Below, in pieces: positions 1 through 11,179 of a stretch of 64,000 nt of DNA. Position 1 is the first letter of the stretch; the number at the start of each line of letters is the position of its first letter. Source of the stretch: Prostheceraeus crozeri (lineage: Eukaryota; Platyhelminthes; Polycladida; Euryleptidae); contig CAJQUW010008691.1 in NCBI GenBank assembly GCA_907163375.1, positions 1 to 64,000 on the forward strand. The letters are read 5' to 3'. The notes under the pieces are model-generated. The model was not told where the DNA came from, did not search any database, and worked only from the letters and a program-made list of their open reading frames with translations. Both the position numbers and the translations under genes were made by a program.

Positions 1-2
1 GT

Positions 3-269
3 TGTCTAATTGTAAACAGGGTTGCAGTGATGAGCATTCTAGAGGTACTCAATAATTCCATCATATCGCATTGCAAGCCCAGCACGTGGTCTGAAGTGTC
101 TCTGTTTCCTGTCACCGTGCCATTCCAATTTAGTGTATCCAGCCTTCATGAAATGCTCCGCACTGTTAATCCAAAAGCTTCAGCCGGCTCTGATCACATC
201 CCCTCGATTTGCTGGTCCATATTCTGCGATGTCTTGTCAAAGCCATCATGCATAATTTTTAATCAGTAA
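3..269 (+). pseudogene. Non-LTR retrotransposon reverse transcriptase fragment
   Basis: The frame is open from the window edge to the stop near 269. It contains a segment reading roughly FSVSSLHEMLRTVNPKASAG followed by SDHIPS, which matches the start of CR1/jockey-type reverse transcriptases, where a variable helix leads into a conserved N-P-x-K-A-x-G-x-D-x-I-P block. This is the fingers region upstream of the first catalytic aspartate; the palm is absent. The remnant is therefore a short piece of a LINE, perhaps continuing beyond the left edge. Identification rests on this one conserved block, so the clade is uncertain. Confidence 0.5.
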
Positions 270-608
270 TACGCCACTAGGATGGAAAAACGCAGACGTT
301 GTCCTACTTTCAAAATAAAGTTACAGGCAAAATCAATAATTAAAGACTTATTTCAAAATGAATTTTGTCTATAACTATTAGAAATCGCGACAGGTGGAAA
401 TGAACATGCTGCACTTACAAAGAGTTGCCGAGTGGACTTCCTCTGGCTTTGTTTCCTTTCTTCTACTGAGGATGCAACTCAATTATGATATTGGTGCTTT
501 TACATATGATGATCTATAAAAATAGTGTAGATATTTGATTATTGATACCATTCCAATTTCAAGTTTGTAAATTATAAACCCAACTAAAGATAATAATTTC
601 TTTTGCAG
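270..608. other. Non-coding stretch ending in a splice acceptor
   Basis: I see no coding signal here. The last bases are a textbook animal 3' splice site (pyrimidine-rich run then TTTTGCAG ending at 608), so this is probably the 3' part of an intron of the Ly6-type gene that follows. Confidence 0.5.
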
Positions 609-956
609 CTTCTACGCCGAATAACATGCTACGATTGCATTCTCACAAAATATGTCAATGCACTGGGAATGCCTACAATTGCCGGTGCTTGTCCTTCAAC
701 AAGAACTGTTTCTGAAAGCGAATGCGATGCATGTTCAACCAAGATTGACTACATGCTTGAACCTACCATTGAAAAATACTACAACTGCATAAAAATCAAG
801 GACATCCCAAATAATCAAAATACTTCTGTAATTCAATGGTCGTATTGTTACACAGACAAGTGCAACGTTCCAACAGGAGCACATACAACTAATCCGTCTA
901 CTGGTCTTTTGATGGTAGTGTCAATGTGTCTATTCATTCTCAAGTGGTCTTTGTAG
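609..956 (+). CDS. Ly6/uPAR (three-finger) GPI-anchored protein, terminal exon
   Basis: The exon starts immediately after the acceptor TTTTGCAG and is open for about 115 codons to a TAG. It has the cysteine pattern of a three-finger Ly6/uPAR domain. TCYDC opens the domain, with further cysteines in GAC, ECDAC, NC and YC, and the domain closes with the diagnostic C-x4-C-N motif (CYTDKCN). A short linker and a hydrophobic C-terminal segment (GLLMVVSMCLFILK) follow, which fits a GPI-attachment signal. The signal peptide must lie in an upstream exon that I cannot find in this window. Ly6 proteins of this kind act at the outer cell surface as ligand-binding or channel/receptor modulators; which applies here cannot be told. 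The domain call is confident, the specific family is not. Confidence 0.75.
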   Translation, partial: LLRRITCYDCILTKYVNALGMPTIAGACPSTRTVSESECDACSTKIDYMLEPTIEKYYNCIKIKDIPNNQNTSVIQWSYCYTDKCNVPTGAHTTNPSTGLLMVVSMCLFILKWSL

Positions 957-1365
957 TGGTTCTATATAATATTTTTACTGTTGTGTTCATGCTTTTATTA
1001 CGTTGAATGACACTACTGCTCATGCACAAATCATATTGTATAACAATGAGCCATTCATGTGCACTTGTTTGTTTTACATCTTAAGTAGAAACAAAGTCAT
1101 CGGTTTCAAAAGCTTGTGATACCTTGAGTAAAAGTTTCATTAGGTACTTCAAGTGGCTATGCTTATAAACCTTAGAATTACGATAAGGATCAATTAACCC
1201 ATTGTTGATATTTGATTAAATATTTTTCTTTTAATGTTGTATCTGAAGTGCTAGCGTTTATTGACTTTAATTTTTTTATCACTTCCCTAAACCTTTAATC
1301 AACCAGTGTTTCCTGACCTATAGCTTCGGTTTTACAGCATGTTATATCTAGAACTACTAAAGGGA
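957..1365. other. 3' flank of the Ly6-type exon
   Basis: AT-rich sequence with no coding signal. An ATTAAA near 1214 could be a weak poly(A) signal, but I see no canonical AATAAA close to the stop. Confidence 0.3.
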
Positions 1366-2451
1366 CACTAGGAGACATGCCATGCGTAATTACGGAACAC
1401 CCCAAACATCCGTGGTTAAGGACATTCTATTCTTCTACCCGCGTACATACGCGCTGCACTAAGAGTCAAAAATCACTTGATCTGATGCTGTTAAAACATG
1501 GGGAATGTTTATGAATACGCGCGGGCGAGCCATAGTTTGCGCGTCGTCTACAGTTGTCTGCGCTGCCGCTTGAACCACGGATGAACCGTTAAGCATGTTC
1601 TGTCTTCCCTGAGCATGAAATTGAGGTCCTATCACATAGTTTAGCCTCTGAAATTGTAGCCATGAAATTGTAGTCCGGCAGCCAGAACGAGTTTCTGCAG
1701 GGAACGAGGCCGAAACTGACACTTTCACAGAATGATGTGCACCCTATGCCTACTACAAATTGGCACGTCTGCCGAGTTCTAGTGAGTTCCTCTTCTTGTC
1801 AGACAGGATCAAAGAAAAACACATGCAAATCCAATTTTTGGCATGGAATGTCTTCAGGTCATTTCCTATAATGTGCATGTGCTTTTATTATGCATCTAAT
1901 CGGCAATGCATGTGAGAATATGGTTGAATGTGGATAATATAGCTCAAAATGTTTGTGATTGCCGACATTAAGAGGCTCGCCAAATCTAAATGGGTTTAAC
2001 CATATAGACAGGGGTGAGTGAAATGACCTGAAGACTATATGCCAAAAATTATGACTCTGGGTTAAGTACTTTTCGTTTAATCAGAGAAAACATATAAAAT
2101 TTCATTTTAGCCAAAAACTGCAATCTGCATCCCATTGGATTTGCATGTGTTTTTCTTTGATCCTGTCTGACAAGAAGAGGAACTCACTAGAACTCGGCAG
2201 ACGTGCCAATTTGTAGTAGGCATAGGGTGCATGCACATCATTCTGTGAGAGTCTCACTTTCGGCTTCGCTGCAGAAACTCGTTCTGGCTGCCGGACTATT
2301 GAGGTCCTATCACATTGTTTATATAACAGATAACTTATATAACAGATGTTGCAGCAATGCCCCGCATAGCCAAAGATGTTTGGGGTCACGTGTAATTACA
2401 CGTGGTTCACGCATGGATGACGAGTGATTGAGCGTGGCATTTCACCTATTG
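1366..2451. mobile_element. MITE (CACTAGGxGACATGCCAxGC ends), copy 1, interrupted
   Basis: The left end reads CACTAGGAGACATGCCATGC and the right end is its approximate inverse (GCGTGGCATTTCACCTA). Internally it matches, in the opposite orientation, the shorter complete copy at 25965-26427. That includes a block encoding VIGPQFHAQGRQNML in one frame, which both copies share. Copy 1 is longer because a separate foldback element (1671-2298) sits inside it. About 24 bases of the host MITE (TTGAGGTCCTATCACAT and following) occur on both sides of the insert, so the insertion was not a simple one. No transposase is encoded. Confidence 0.65.
1671..2298. mobile_element. Foldback element nested in the MITE
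   Basis: The two ends are long inverted repeats. The left arm (about 1671-1835) starts TAGTCCGGCAGCCAGAACG, and the right arm (about 2135-2298) is its reverse complement, with a few mismatches over about 160 bases. The middle of about 300 bases is non-coding. A diverged half copy lies at 2811-2945. It has no ORF of its own and is probably a non-autonomous DNA element. Confidence 0.6.
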
Positions 2452-2810
2452 GAAGCTCATGAATAGTATCACATTATGAAAGCATGTTTGTTTTACATCA
2501 CCTACGCAAATACGATCTACCGATAAAAGTAATACTTTTAGGAAACATTTCACAATTATCATTGATTTTGCAAGTAGCTGAAAAAGTATTTCATAAGTAG
2601 TCTGCATAACTCTTCAAATCTTAGATAACTGTTAAAGATTTATGCCGACAAAATATTTAAAAAATGAATAGTGCTGTGTTCAATGCTAAAAGAAATTATA
2701 GGATTAGAAGATTAGAAATGTCAGTTATCAGAAATATTGCAGCATTTTATAATACGAATATTTGAAAATCTAACAAAATTGAATGATCTAAATGTACTAC
2801 ACACAGATCA

Positions 2811-2945
2811 TAGGAAATGACATAAGACAGTCCATGTCAAAAATTGTGGCTTTAGACTTAGTATTTCCATTGAAAAGAAAACATTGTAAATTTCAATTTG
2901 TCAAAAACCGCAATTCAATCTGCATCTCTTTGGACATGTGTTTTG
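2811..2945 (+). repeat. Diverged half copy of the foldback element
   Basis: This matches 2018-2160 in the same order. GGAAATGAC is followed by GTCAAAAATTGTGGCTTTA-type sequence, then TCAAAAACCGCAAT and CTGCATC. It is an older relic of the same family. Confidence 0.5.
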
Positions 2946-2952
2946 TGACCGC

Positions 2953-3260
2953 ACATCCCGAGTGACTCAACTGTATGGGATTCCCATACAAAATTTTCTA
3001 TGGTATTTTTGGACCCTTTTTAATGGGACTGAAAGGGGATTTCTATGGGGTTCCCCTACGAATCCCATATGATTTTCTATGGGTTTTCTACGGGATCCCC
3101 TTAAAATCCCTTATGAATCCCATGTGATATCTCATAGAAATCCCTTTCATTCTCAGTGTTAAAAACCCTTTCAAACCCATGGGGAAATCCCTTATAGTAG
3201 GCCTATTCCCATAAAGTTATGTTATAGGAATTTCATAGGCAAATTAAAAAAGCCTTCGAT
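2953..3260. repeat. ATGGGATTC-type degenerate repeat, copy 1
   Basis: The stretch is dominated by imperfect alternations of ATGGGATTC, CCCATA and GGGATTTCTATGGGG. It begins TCCCGAGTGACTCAACTGTA. A second, shorter block with the same vocabulary and the same end motif lies inverted at 10790-10960. No coding signal. Confidence 0.55.
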
Positions 3261-3369
3261 TTCCTTAGATAAATGTAGTTACATTTGAGACTCCCCGAGC
3301 ACGAAAATAATGCGATAATTAAATTGAAGAAAAAGTGCAACATTTTCACATGATATGTATTATGTATAT

Positions 3370-6300
3370 TCAGGACAAATTTTGTTTTTTCAGTAATTCC
3401 GCTTCAGTATGTAACTTTTTCCGCACAATTGACTCTGTTTCAGCTTTCACTTTGCCATACCGATCGGCACCGAAACCTGAAAATAATGAAACGAGAGATT
3501 GAATGAAATGCATGGACTATCCACTATAGTATACGGTATGACATTTATATGACATAGCTACATAATTATCGTAATTTTCTGTGAACGGTCTTATTCAAAT
3601 GATTCGTTGAGACAGCTGTTGTTGTTGTTGATTTCGCATATCACCTAAAATCCTCTCCAGATGTACGGCCTATTGGATTTTCAGATTATACTACATGTAT
3701 GTACATGTTCATGCACCACAGTGAAGTTGAAAATCGCTAATTACGTAGTACAAAAATTTCATCCGGCTATTTTGGAAAAAAATGAAATGATGAATTTTAC
3801 AAGTAAGCCTAGTATGAAAAGAATGAATGCTTCAATCGGTCTATCAATGCAATGTGAAATTGTATAAACACCAGCAAGAATAAATTAATGTATGACAACC
3901 AAAAAGCCATGAAAGCGATTTAAAAGGCTTCTAATTTAATGCACAGTAATGCTGCCGTCCAAAGATAAAATTACATAACTGACATTTTGATGGTTGTCAT
4001 TTGAAACAATCTTCTCTTTTTGTGTTGCATTTTGATTTTTTTTATGTCTGATACTCAAAATATACGAGTACATTTGTTGCATTGAATACAGGTGCAAAAA
4101 TTGAATTTTTATCTGAAAGTAAGGTACAAAAACTGTAAATAACCAATAATATCAGTTATGTTATTTTACTTTTGGATGTCAGACTGTGCATGTAAGTATA
4201 ATCAAAGCAATGTGTATTGCGTAAATTACCGTTATACATGTACTAAAAATACGGTATAAAAGGAAAAAATGCCGTATAATAAAAAAATGCAAGTATACAT
4301 GTTTGCCCGCTCTATGACTGTGGCTTCACTAGATAGGAATAAGATAATATACTGTTATACGATGGCTATGCGTGGCTGCGCATAAGAATCCCTCAGCTTC
4401 GCTTCGGGATCAGTAGATTCAATTTTCGTAGTCAAAATATTCATTGTCCACGCATACACATCGTACGGTGTAACAGTATTCTACCATGGTTGAAATCATC
4501 TTTAAGTTAACTTTAGATATAATTAATGTATGAGTACGGCTTATAATAATTGTTTTTTATGTTATTCAGTAAACTGTAATTACCGGCATCCGTATGTAGG
4601 CCTAATGGATCGATTAAATGAGAACATTCATTGTGAGGCATTATAGACAGATCAAATTGATCTCATAAAATTAATTTTTGATATTTGATCATCATACTGA
4701 TTCGACAAAAGTGTTCAAGAGCACTCAGAACATTTTACGGTATACCTAACCTACATTGTTGAACAGCTCATCGAACTCACCGTTCCAATTTCAACATTAT
4801 CCTCTTGAGGAGACATTCTTTGCTTTTTGAAACCAAAAGATCATCAGTGTTGAATGAAATGCTTGCAAGAGGATTGCGATTGGGGTTAGAAGACGTGGGA
4901 TATCTGCTTGACGATTCCTCCTCATCAGCCGTTTCCATCCTGAAATCCTGGAAAGAATAAGACAATGAATTTACACTTGCCTACATGTAGGCCAATGGCA
5001 TTTTTCTATACGCCCGATAGGCCTAACAATTGTATACACGAATAATGATTTAACTAACACAATTTTTGAATGCAGTAATTTCATCATGTAACAATTTGAT
5101 ATGTGTGTAGAGCAACATTTACTGAACTTACAAGTGCAAGAGCCAAAATAAGACTAAGTATCGAATAAAGCTTACTGTTCCAGGTTTGAAATCAATTGAT
5201 TTTGCAGCAGACACAATTTCTTCAAGCCTTTCGACTATAGGACGCAGTCGATTAACATCTGTAAAAAATAGATTTGCGTGATTACATGTAGGCTTAGATT
5301 GTAGAGCAACAACAGGTAACCTATCAAATTATTTTCAAACATGCTAATTTCATGCTATTTTCAAACAGCTCATCAGTGGGTGTACAGTATTGGCCTAGTC
5401 TATTTTCATAACGGGTCTGAAACTTTTTCGACGTGAAGCTTAGAAAAAAGAAAGTGCGTTATACAACATAACATACCGGTATGTAAAATGTTTACAATGT
5501 TACCGTAGTAATCTTACTTGTAATTGTATACAGCTTAGACTAGGAAAAGTTAAGTATATTCACAAATATCATTAAATATTTGCATGTTATTCAAAGATAT
5601 CATACAATACCGTCCTCATTTGAAGTATTGATTTCAATGTGTTTATATTCCCATTTCTAAGCGTCTAATCCTTACCAATAATTGCACGTATGCTCTGACA
5701 AGTAATGCACACTGCAGCAGTGTCAGTGCTACATAGATTCGCACTGATATAAATTTCTAAAAAATATTTATCAAAGAAATACATGGTTTGATATAGCATT
5801 CACTTTGCGATTATTGCACTCGAAATACGTGCATACATTGTCTTATACATTATATAATATATCATATATAATATGTCTTATATATAAATTCTGTTCATAA
5901 CACAGTTGAACAAAATTATTATCAAACTGTATGCAAGTTGATAGTTACTCATTTAGCTAATTCTATCGACATTTCATGTTAAAGCAATTTAATGCTTCTA
6001 TTCCTTCTGTGGAGTTCAGAATGAAATCAAAAGCCATTGAAAAAATGAGCGTAAGATGTTACGCATATCTATTTTATTCTTGTGCTTTTTTATGCATAGT
6101 TGATTGAAAAATACATCTAAAAAGTTGTCAAAATGATAAGATTAGTTTATATGGTTAGGAAACAGAAATCTGTTGTCATCTTTCCCATAGAATATTTTTC
6201 ATTGAGCATAACAACTAAAATTCTGACTTTCTGAAATAAGCAATCAGTTTCTGAAATATGCTGATTGCCTGATTTGAAAATGACATATGTGTGAGTCACG

Positions 6301-8044
6301 CATAATCGATAACAGGTCATCACATCGATTTAGAACGGTTACTGGACTAGAGGGAAATCAAAACTCAGAAACAGCATACCAAAGGAGATTAACCATCTTT
6401 TACAACGAAATTCTGTCGAAATACTTTACTGTCGCTGAAATCCAATAGCATGTAATTTTTTTAGAACAAGAATGATTATTCATGATTGAATAGGCTGTAA
6501 TCGTGATGTATTTTGAAATTACAACATGAATCTTGCAAGCCTGGAAATTATCTATCTATTAGTGTGATATGTCTTGATTTATATAGACCCAGTACAGTAT
6601 AGGTCGGTGTGAGTCTATGTGTCAGCATTGATAGTAACTTTAATTGGCGAAAACCTTTGCAGTTCATTGTATACTATTACCAATTCAGACAAGTATTTGA
6701 TTATACCGATAAAAATTCTTACACCAAAATTCTAAAAGCCAATGCAAAATAGCGCGAAAATTTCCTACTTTGCTTATTTGTAGAATTGAATACTTATTAT
6801 TATGCTACTCTGAATAATGTCTTACCGTAAATCCTTCCTTTACTTCTTCTAAGCTTCCATATTGCAAGAAAAGTGTCAATTTTAGAGACAATTTGATGTG
6901 ATTTGTCAGACATCTTACAAGATTCAAATTTAAGTCATAGACATAGGAGAATGCATAGACGCCTAGATATTCATGCATATAGATATTATGCAAATATCTA
7001 GGCTTCCATGGAGAATGTAACTCTTTGACTGGAGCCTTTTTTATGTGTCAAAAGCTGTTATTCTAGTTCAACCGAGATATCTCACATATCAACAAACCTT
7101 GATATTTGAAAATGAATACATGGCCCGTAGTGAAGATATCATGATTATAAATTACACATTATTGGCAATCTATATATAACATGATCAAATCAATTTGAGT
7201 TTTAAGAGAATGTTTGAGGGTTTCTATGGGGCCAAACGTTCCCAATTATTTCTATACGGTCGGTTTGCGATGTACATGTATGTAGAAAATTAAATATAAT
7301 ATTTACGATAATAGTCCATAAGTCGAATGCAGAAATTACTACTGAGATCAAAGATGCGGAGAGTCGACGGTATTTAACGACGATATAAAGGATGCGAAGA
7401 AACAGATAAATCAGACCAGTTTCTCATCAGTAGCAAGTCACTAAACTGCTGATGAGGCTGATATTTAACCTTTCAAAATTATTCAAAATCAAAGTAGGCC
7501 TACAAGATCCTAGATTATTTACGCCTTGGGCCTATGGGCAAATCGTCTGCGCGGAATAGCATTTTCACTTATAGGCTAAACATACAAAGCGCGTTACTGT
7601 GATGAGTCGGTAGAAATAATGTTTTTAAGGGACTCTTTGTACGAATGCGTTTCACTGATAGGAATAGATAACAAATCTAAGCCTGATTATTGATTATCCG
7701 AAAAATTCATTTGATAAGTACAACCGGTGCGGTTTGCCAAATTTGCCATAACGATGATTACAAAGCAATCTCGAACATCCAATTATTGAAATTTTACTGA
7801 AACGTTTTTATTAATCTTAGACAGGGATTATCTACGATTCAATCGTCAATCGTTGAGTATCAACACTCTATGTAAAATTGTTTAAATTACAGTTAAAAAA
7901 ATAGTATTGCTATACGAAGGCAAGTGACCTGCAAATTCACTTGAAGTCCTATGACTGAAAATCAAGCGAGAATCTATTAAATGTTACGGCCAAAATTACC
8001 TGGATAGTTCTTGGAACCGGAAGTGTGCAGTCGGACGAAAACAT
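3370..8044 (-). CDS. Unrecognised multi-exon gene, minus strand
   Basis: Six candidate coding exons have good splice sites. In transcript order they are 8044-8000 (ATG...CAG|GTAATT), 6913-6826, 5756-5676, 5258-5176, 4947-4781 (GAACG|GTGAGT) and 3476-3370 (ends in TGA). The first five join in consistent phase and give an uninterrupted protein. Its segments include KIDTFLAIWKLRRSKGRIYE, ISANLCSTDTAAVC, VNRLRPIVERLEEIVSAAK, a polar E/S-rich stretch (METADEEESSSR) and LLVSKSKECLLKRIMLKLE. The last exon reads FGADRYGKVKAETESIVRKK and then LHTEAELLKKQNLS. Its phase does not match exon 5, so a small exon of length 3n+2 is probably missed between 3477 and 4780. The protein has predicted helices, no signal peptide and no obvious membrane segment. 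I do not recognise the family. Translation could start at 8044 or at the ATG at 6913. Confidence 0.55.
4352..4483. repeat. Small inverted repeat in an intron
   Basis: The left arm ACTGTTATACGATG...GCGTGG and the right arm CCACGC...CATCGTA..GTAACAGT are imperfect inverses of about 30 bases. They flank a short CpG-containing core. It is probably a small foldback or MITE remnant inside the minus-strand gene. Confidence 0.4.
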
Positions 8045-8138
8045 GTCACAAATCCAAAATGCGAAGTTATCCCTATCATTGACCTCTGAACGACATTGGC
8101 AATAACCTACAGACGAAGAAAGTTACGTAAACGCTACA

Positions 8139-8211
8139 ATGATGGGTGAATCTGACTCAACAAATCAGAGGCTAGGAATAACTATTCTAGACATGTGGAT
8201 GAACAGAGGCG
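8139..8211 (+). CDS. Possible first exon of a divergent gene
   Basis: An ATG at 8139 (ACAATGATGG context) opens a frame of 24 codons that ends at a possible donor AGGCG|GTATGA. It starts about 95 bases from, and points away from, the predicted first exon of the minus-strand gene at 8044. That arrangement would fit a bidirectional promoter. No downstream exon was found, so this is only a suggestion. Confidence 0.18.
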
Positions 8212-8747
8212 GTATGATAATTCTGAAATAAACGGCAGATAAAATAAAGAATGTAAGAGAGAGAAAATAAGACTTACTCTAAGGAATGGAAGTACAATCT
8301 TGAGCAAATGTTCTCAGCAAGTTGAATAAAGAATGTAAGAGAGAGAAAAGAATTAAAATTGTAATTGTAGTCCTTAAGAGTACTAGTTAACGTTTACTCC
8401 GATCAGTGATAAACATGTTAAGTTAAGAAAGATTAAGATTGGCATACGAGGTCGTCAGCAAAAGGACCAGGATAAGATTCACGCTTTCGGCCTGTTCCTT
8501 TTGTAGCGTTCAGAGTCATCCTAGCTGGGCCCTGCACTGAGAAGCGCAGCCTCTGGCCAACAGTTAACTAAATTGTTATCAAAAAAGAAAACATTAAGCA
8601 AGAAGATAAATATTTACAGAATATCTGGTAAGAAGAAAAATTATATCAACCTAAAATTCAAATAAATTCAAATCAAAGATGCGAAAAATCAACCCAGTTT
8701 ATGAAAAACAAGAGTTAATCAATTGACGAGCAGAAAGTAAACCAAAT
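8212..8747. other. Non-coding stretch
   Basis: No coding signal. A direct repeat of about 24 bases (AATAAAGAATGTAAGAGAGA and a few more) occurs at about 8239 and 8325, roughly 86 bases apart. Confidence 0.3.
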
Positions 8748-9773
8748 TTACTTAAAAGCTTTCTCCGCGTTCAAGCGAAGTTCACTTTTATTATAACGTC
8801 TATTAACGAGCAAAGTGAACGTCTTTGACGTTTTCTCCTCAAAGTCTTTGAGTTGTGAGCAGATACGAGCGTACCTGAGTATCTGGCTGCAGAAAACTTT
8901 AATGTCTATCTTGTGAGGCATGGTATTTTCCGGGAAAAAAAGAAGAGTTACGTTAAAATCAAGATCGTCAATTTTGTGGTATACCGAAGTGGTTACACCA
9001 GAATCACACACGTTAATTTTAACGTCTGTAGTCAATAATTTTGTTATTACCACATCGGTTGGCTTCCAAGTCAATGAGGTAAATCTGGGGTATTAACTTA
9101 TCGAAGAATTTGTAGTTAACTATACAAAAATCGTCAATATACCTATAAGTATTCGAGAGGAGCCTTGCAAGTCCAATTTTATCACCGCGAATTAAATTAG
9201 TCATAAATTTGTACTCGCAGTGGAAAAAGAAGAGGTCCACTAGAAGAGGGCCATGTCAATTGCCACCCATAGAGATTCCCTTGTACTGTCTGAAGACAAA
9301 TCCTCTAAAAGTGATATACGACTCTTATGTAATAAACTTAATAGCAGCTTTGAACGAATCTTTCGTGAAAGTAATAACCACTATATCTATGTAATGTTTG
9401 AAAGAAAACTTTTTGTCGTAACCAATGCACATAAATTTCTTACTGAAAATTATGTCTAACAAAGCAAAAATATGATTGCTAGCTTCTATTTGCTTCAGAT
9501 TAGTATATAGTGTAGAAAAATCAAACACCTAAAGATCAAAAATATTTTTATTTCCTATCTTTTTGAGGAATTCGATGATTGAACGGACACTCCAAAAGCA
9601 ATTAATTCCGCTATTATTGCGGATCGAGTCACAATAATTCTTAAAATGCTGACGGATAATCGCCAGTCCCTTGTTAATGACAACAGATAGCTGTTTCGTG
9701 CTACCCCCAAGAACCGGTTCAAGAAATTACAATGAAAAGATAAGGACAACAGACATTTTGGTCCTATAAACAA
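8748..9773 (-). pseudogene. Reverse transcriptase relic, Penelope-like/RT_like type
   Basis: Read on the minus strand in three frames, the fragments line up with a widespread invertebrate RT family. From N to C they are: VFDFSTLYTNL (first catalytic Asp region); QYKGISMGGN followed by LLVDLFFFHCEYKFM (the GIPMGTNCAPLLADLFL block); TYRYIDDF (YxDD catalytic pair); and a tail with VYHKIDDLDFNV and SQILRYARICSQ, typical of the same proteins. Frame changes occur near 9540 and 9070. There are in-frame stops just before the VFDFST block and after SMGGN, so this is a dead copy. No GIY-YIG endonuclease follows it. The family is often grouped with Penelope-like or other RT_like sequences; I am sure of the RT and less sure of the clade. 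Confidence 0.65.
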
Positions 9774-10379
9774 ACTTGAAATACAATTTTTCTAAATCAT
9801 TCACTCTTTCACTGCACACTAACTCACCGTCTTCGAAGTTCACCAACAAATGAATGATGATGTCGATTGATTGTATTCAAAATACTAACGTTTTTCGATA
9901 TCGACGTTCTTAAATAATAACGTCATAGATATCCGTTGTCTGGCGAAATCGAGGTCGGTTGAAGCCTTGTGAATGAATCATCACGTCATCACTGACGATA
10001 TATTAAAACGTGAGAAATCTACTTCTCTGAAGTTTGCTATTAGGATCCTGTTCTGGTCAATTATATTTCTCTGGTGTGTCCTATTGAGATCCTATCAAGA
10101 ATAGAGCTATTACTGATGTCCCTACAAAACCTGCCGGGATTTTACTATAGGAAATGGTGGGTTTCACAGGTTATGGTAGGAAACATATAGGATTCTTGCC
10201 AGATAAGTAGGATTCGAATCAGTACATGTACCAAAGGATAGTAAATTACATAATTACATTTTAATTAGTTATTCCAGCAAATCATTGCGGGATTAGTTTT
10301 CTAGGAAACCAAAACAAATCATTTGGTTTTCCAGTCAACCAGTGAAAAACCAAAATTGTTACAGTAGGAATGATAATGG
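9774..10379. other. Non-coding stretch
   Basis: Probably contains the decayed 5' part of the RT relic (up to about 9850) and then AT-rich unique sequence. Between 10130 and 10220 there are a few GGGATT/TAGGAT words like those of the 2953 and 10790 repeats. Confidence 0.3.
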
Positions 10380-10558
10380 CCTATGTGAAGGTCCTAAAAC
10401 AGCAGGCCCATAGATAATTGTCTGAAGTTTTCTGGTTCCCACAGGATAAAGTCTGTATGCCATCATTTATCCTATGTGAAGGTCCTAAAACAGCAGGCCC
10501 ATAGATAATTGTCTGAAGTTTTCTGGTTCCCACAGGATAAAGTCTGTATGCCATCATT
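10380..10558. repeat. Perfect 91-bp tandem duplication
   Basis: The unit starting CCTATGTGAAGGTCCTAAAA at 10380 is repeated from 10471 without a visible mismatch, ending near GCCATCATT. The lack of divergence means it is recent, or an assembly duplication. Confidence 0.85.
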
Positions 10559-10779
10559 GAATCTTTTTCTACGTGTAGGTCTAGAGTCCATCGCGTCCAT
10601 TTTCACAGTGTAGTCGATTATACACTGTATATGTGAGCGATTGGCCCACACTGTTAATGATCGAAATCGATGTATGTAATCAAAACCTTGCAAGTCATCA
10701 ATAGAGATCTGTGAGACCGGTTTGATTTCGATTGATTAGCATTAATTTTGATTAATCCCTTTAATATTCTACATAAGGA

Positions 10780-10960
10780 ATCCTTTGATGAGAATCGTGG
10801 ATTCTAGGGGATTCAGTTGTATGGGATTGTAAGGGATTCCATATAATCCCCAAGAAACCCATATGATCCTATTTGCATCGTGAATGGGATCATATGGGAT
10901 CTCCTACAATCCCATATATTCCCTTAAAAACCCATAGAAAAGAGTCACTCGGGATTGCTT
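10780..10960. repeat. ATGGGATTC-type degenerate repeat, copy 2
   Basis: Composed of GGGATTC/CCCATAT words like 2953-3260. It ends GAGTCACTCGGGATT, which is the inverse of the start of copy 1 (TCCCGAGTGACTC). The two are therefore related elements in opposite orientation. Confidence 0.5.
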
Positions 10961-11179
10961 CATGGAATCCTGAATCTGTTTGACGGGCTTTGCCTGCACC
11001 CTTCGTCAATCCAAAGAGCAAAATCTTTAAATTTTGGAGGTTTCAGATTTCCACTCTTTGCAAAATCTGTGATCAGCATCTGAAAGCCAGTATTCATACA
11101 ATTTTTGAATTAGTGCTTTATTAAAGAATCGTTTCCAAAAGACTTCAAAAATTAAATTTGCTTCAATCATCAAATCAAA

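Noticed and set aside
1459..1728. Protein-coding gene shared with 26092-26334
   Set aside because: Both ORFs lie inside copies of the same short MITE with terminal inverted repeats; the shared frame follows from DNA similarity.
3661..3867. Plus-strand ORF or a minus-strand exon between 3740 and 3820
   Set aside because: The plus ORF has no coding features. A minus exon with fair splice sites exists but its length does not reconcile the phases of the flanking exons.
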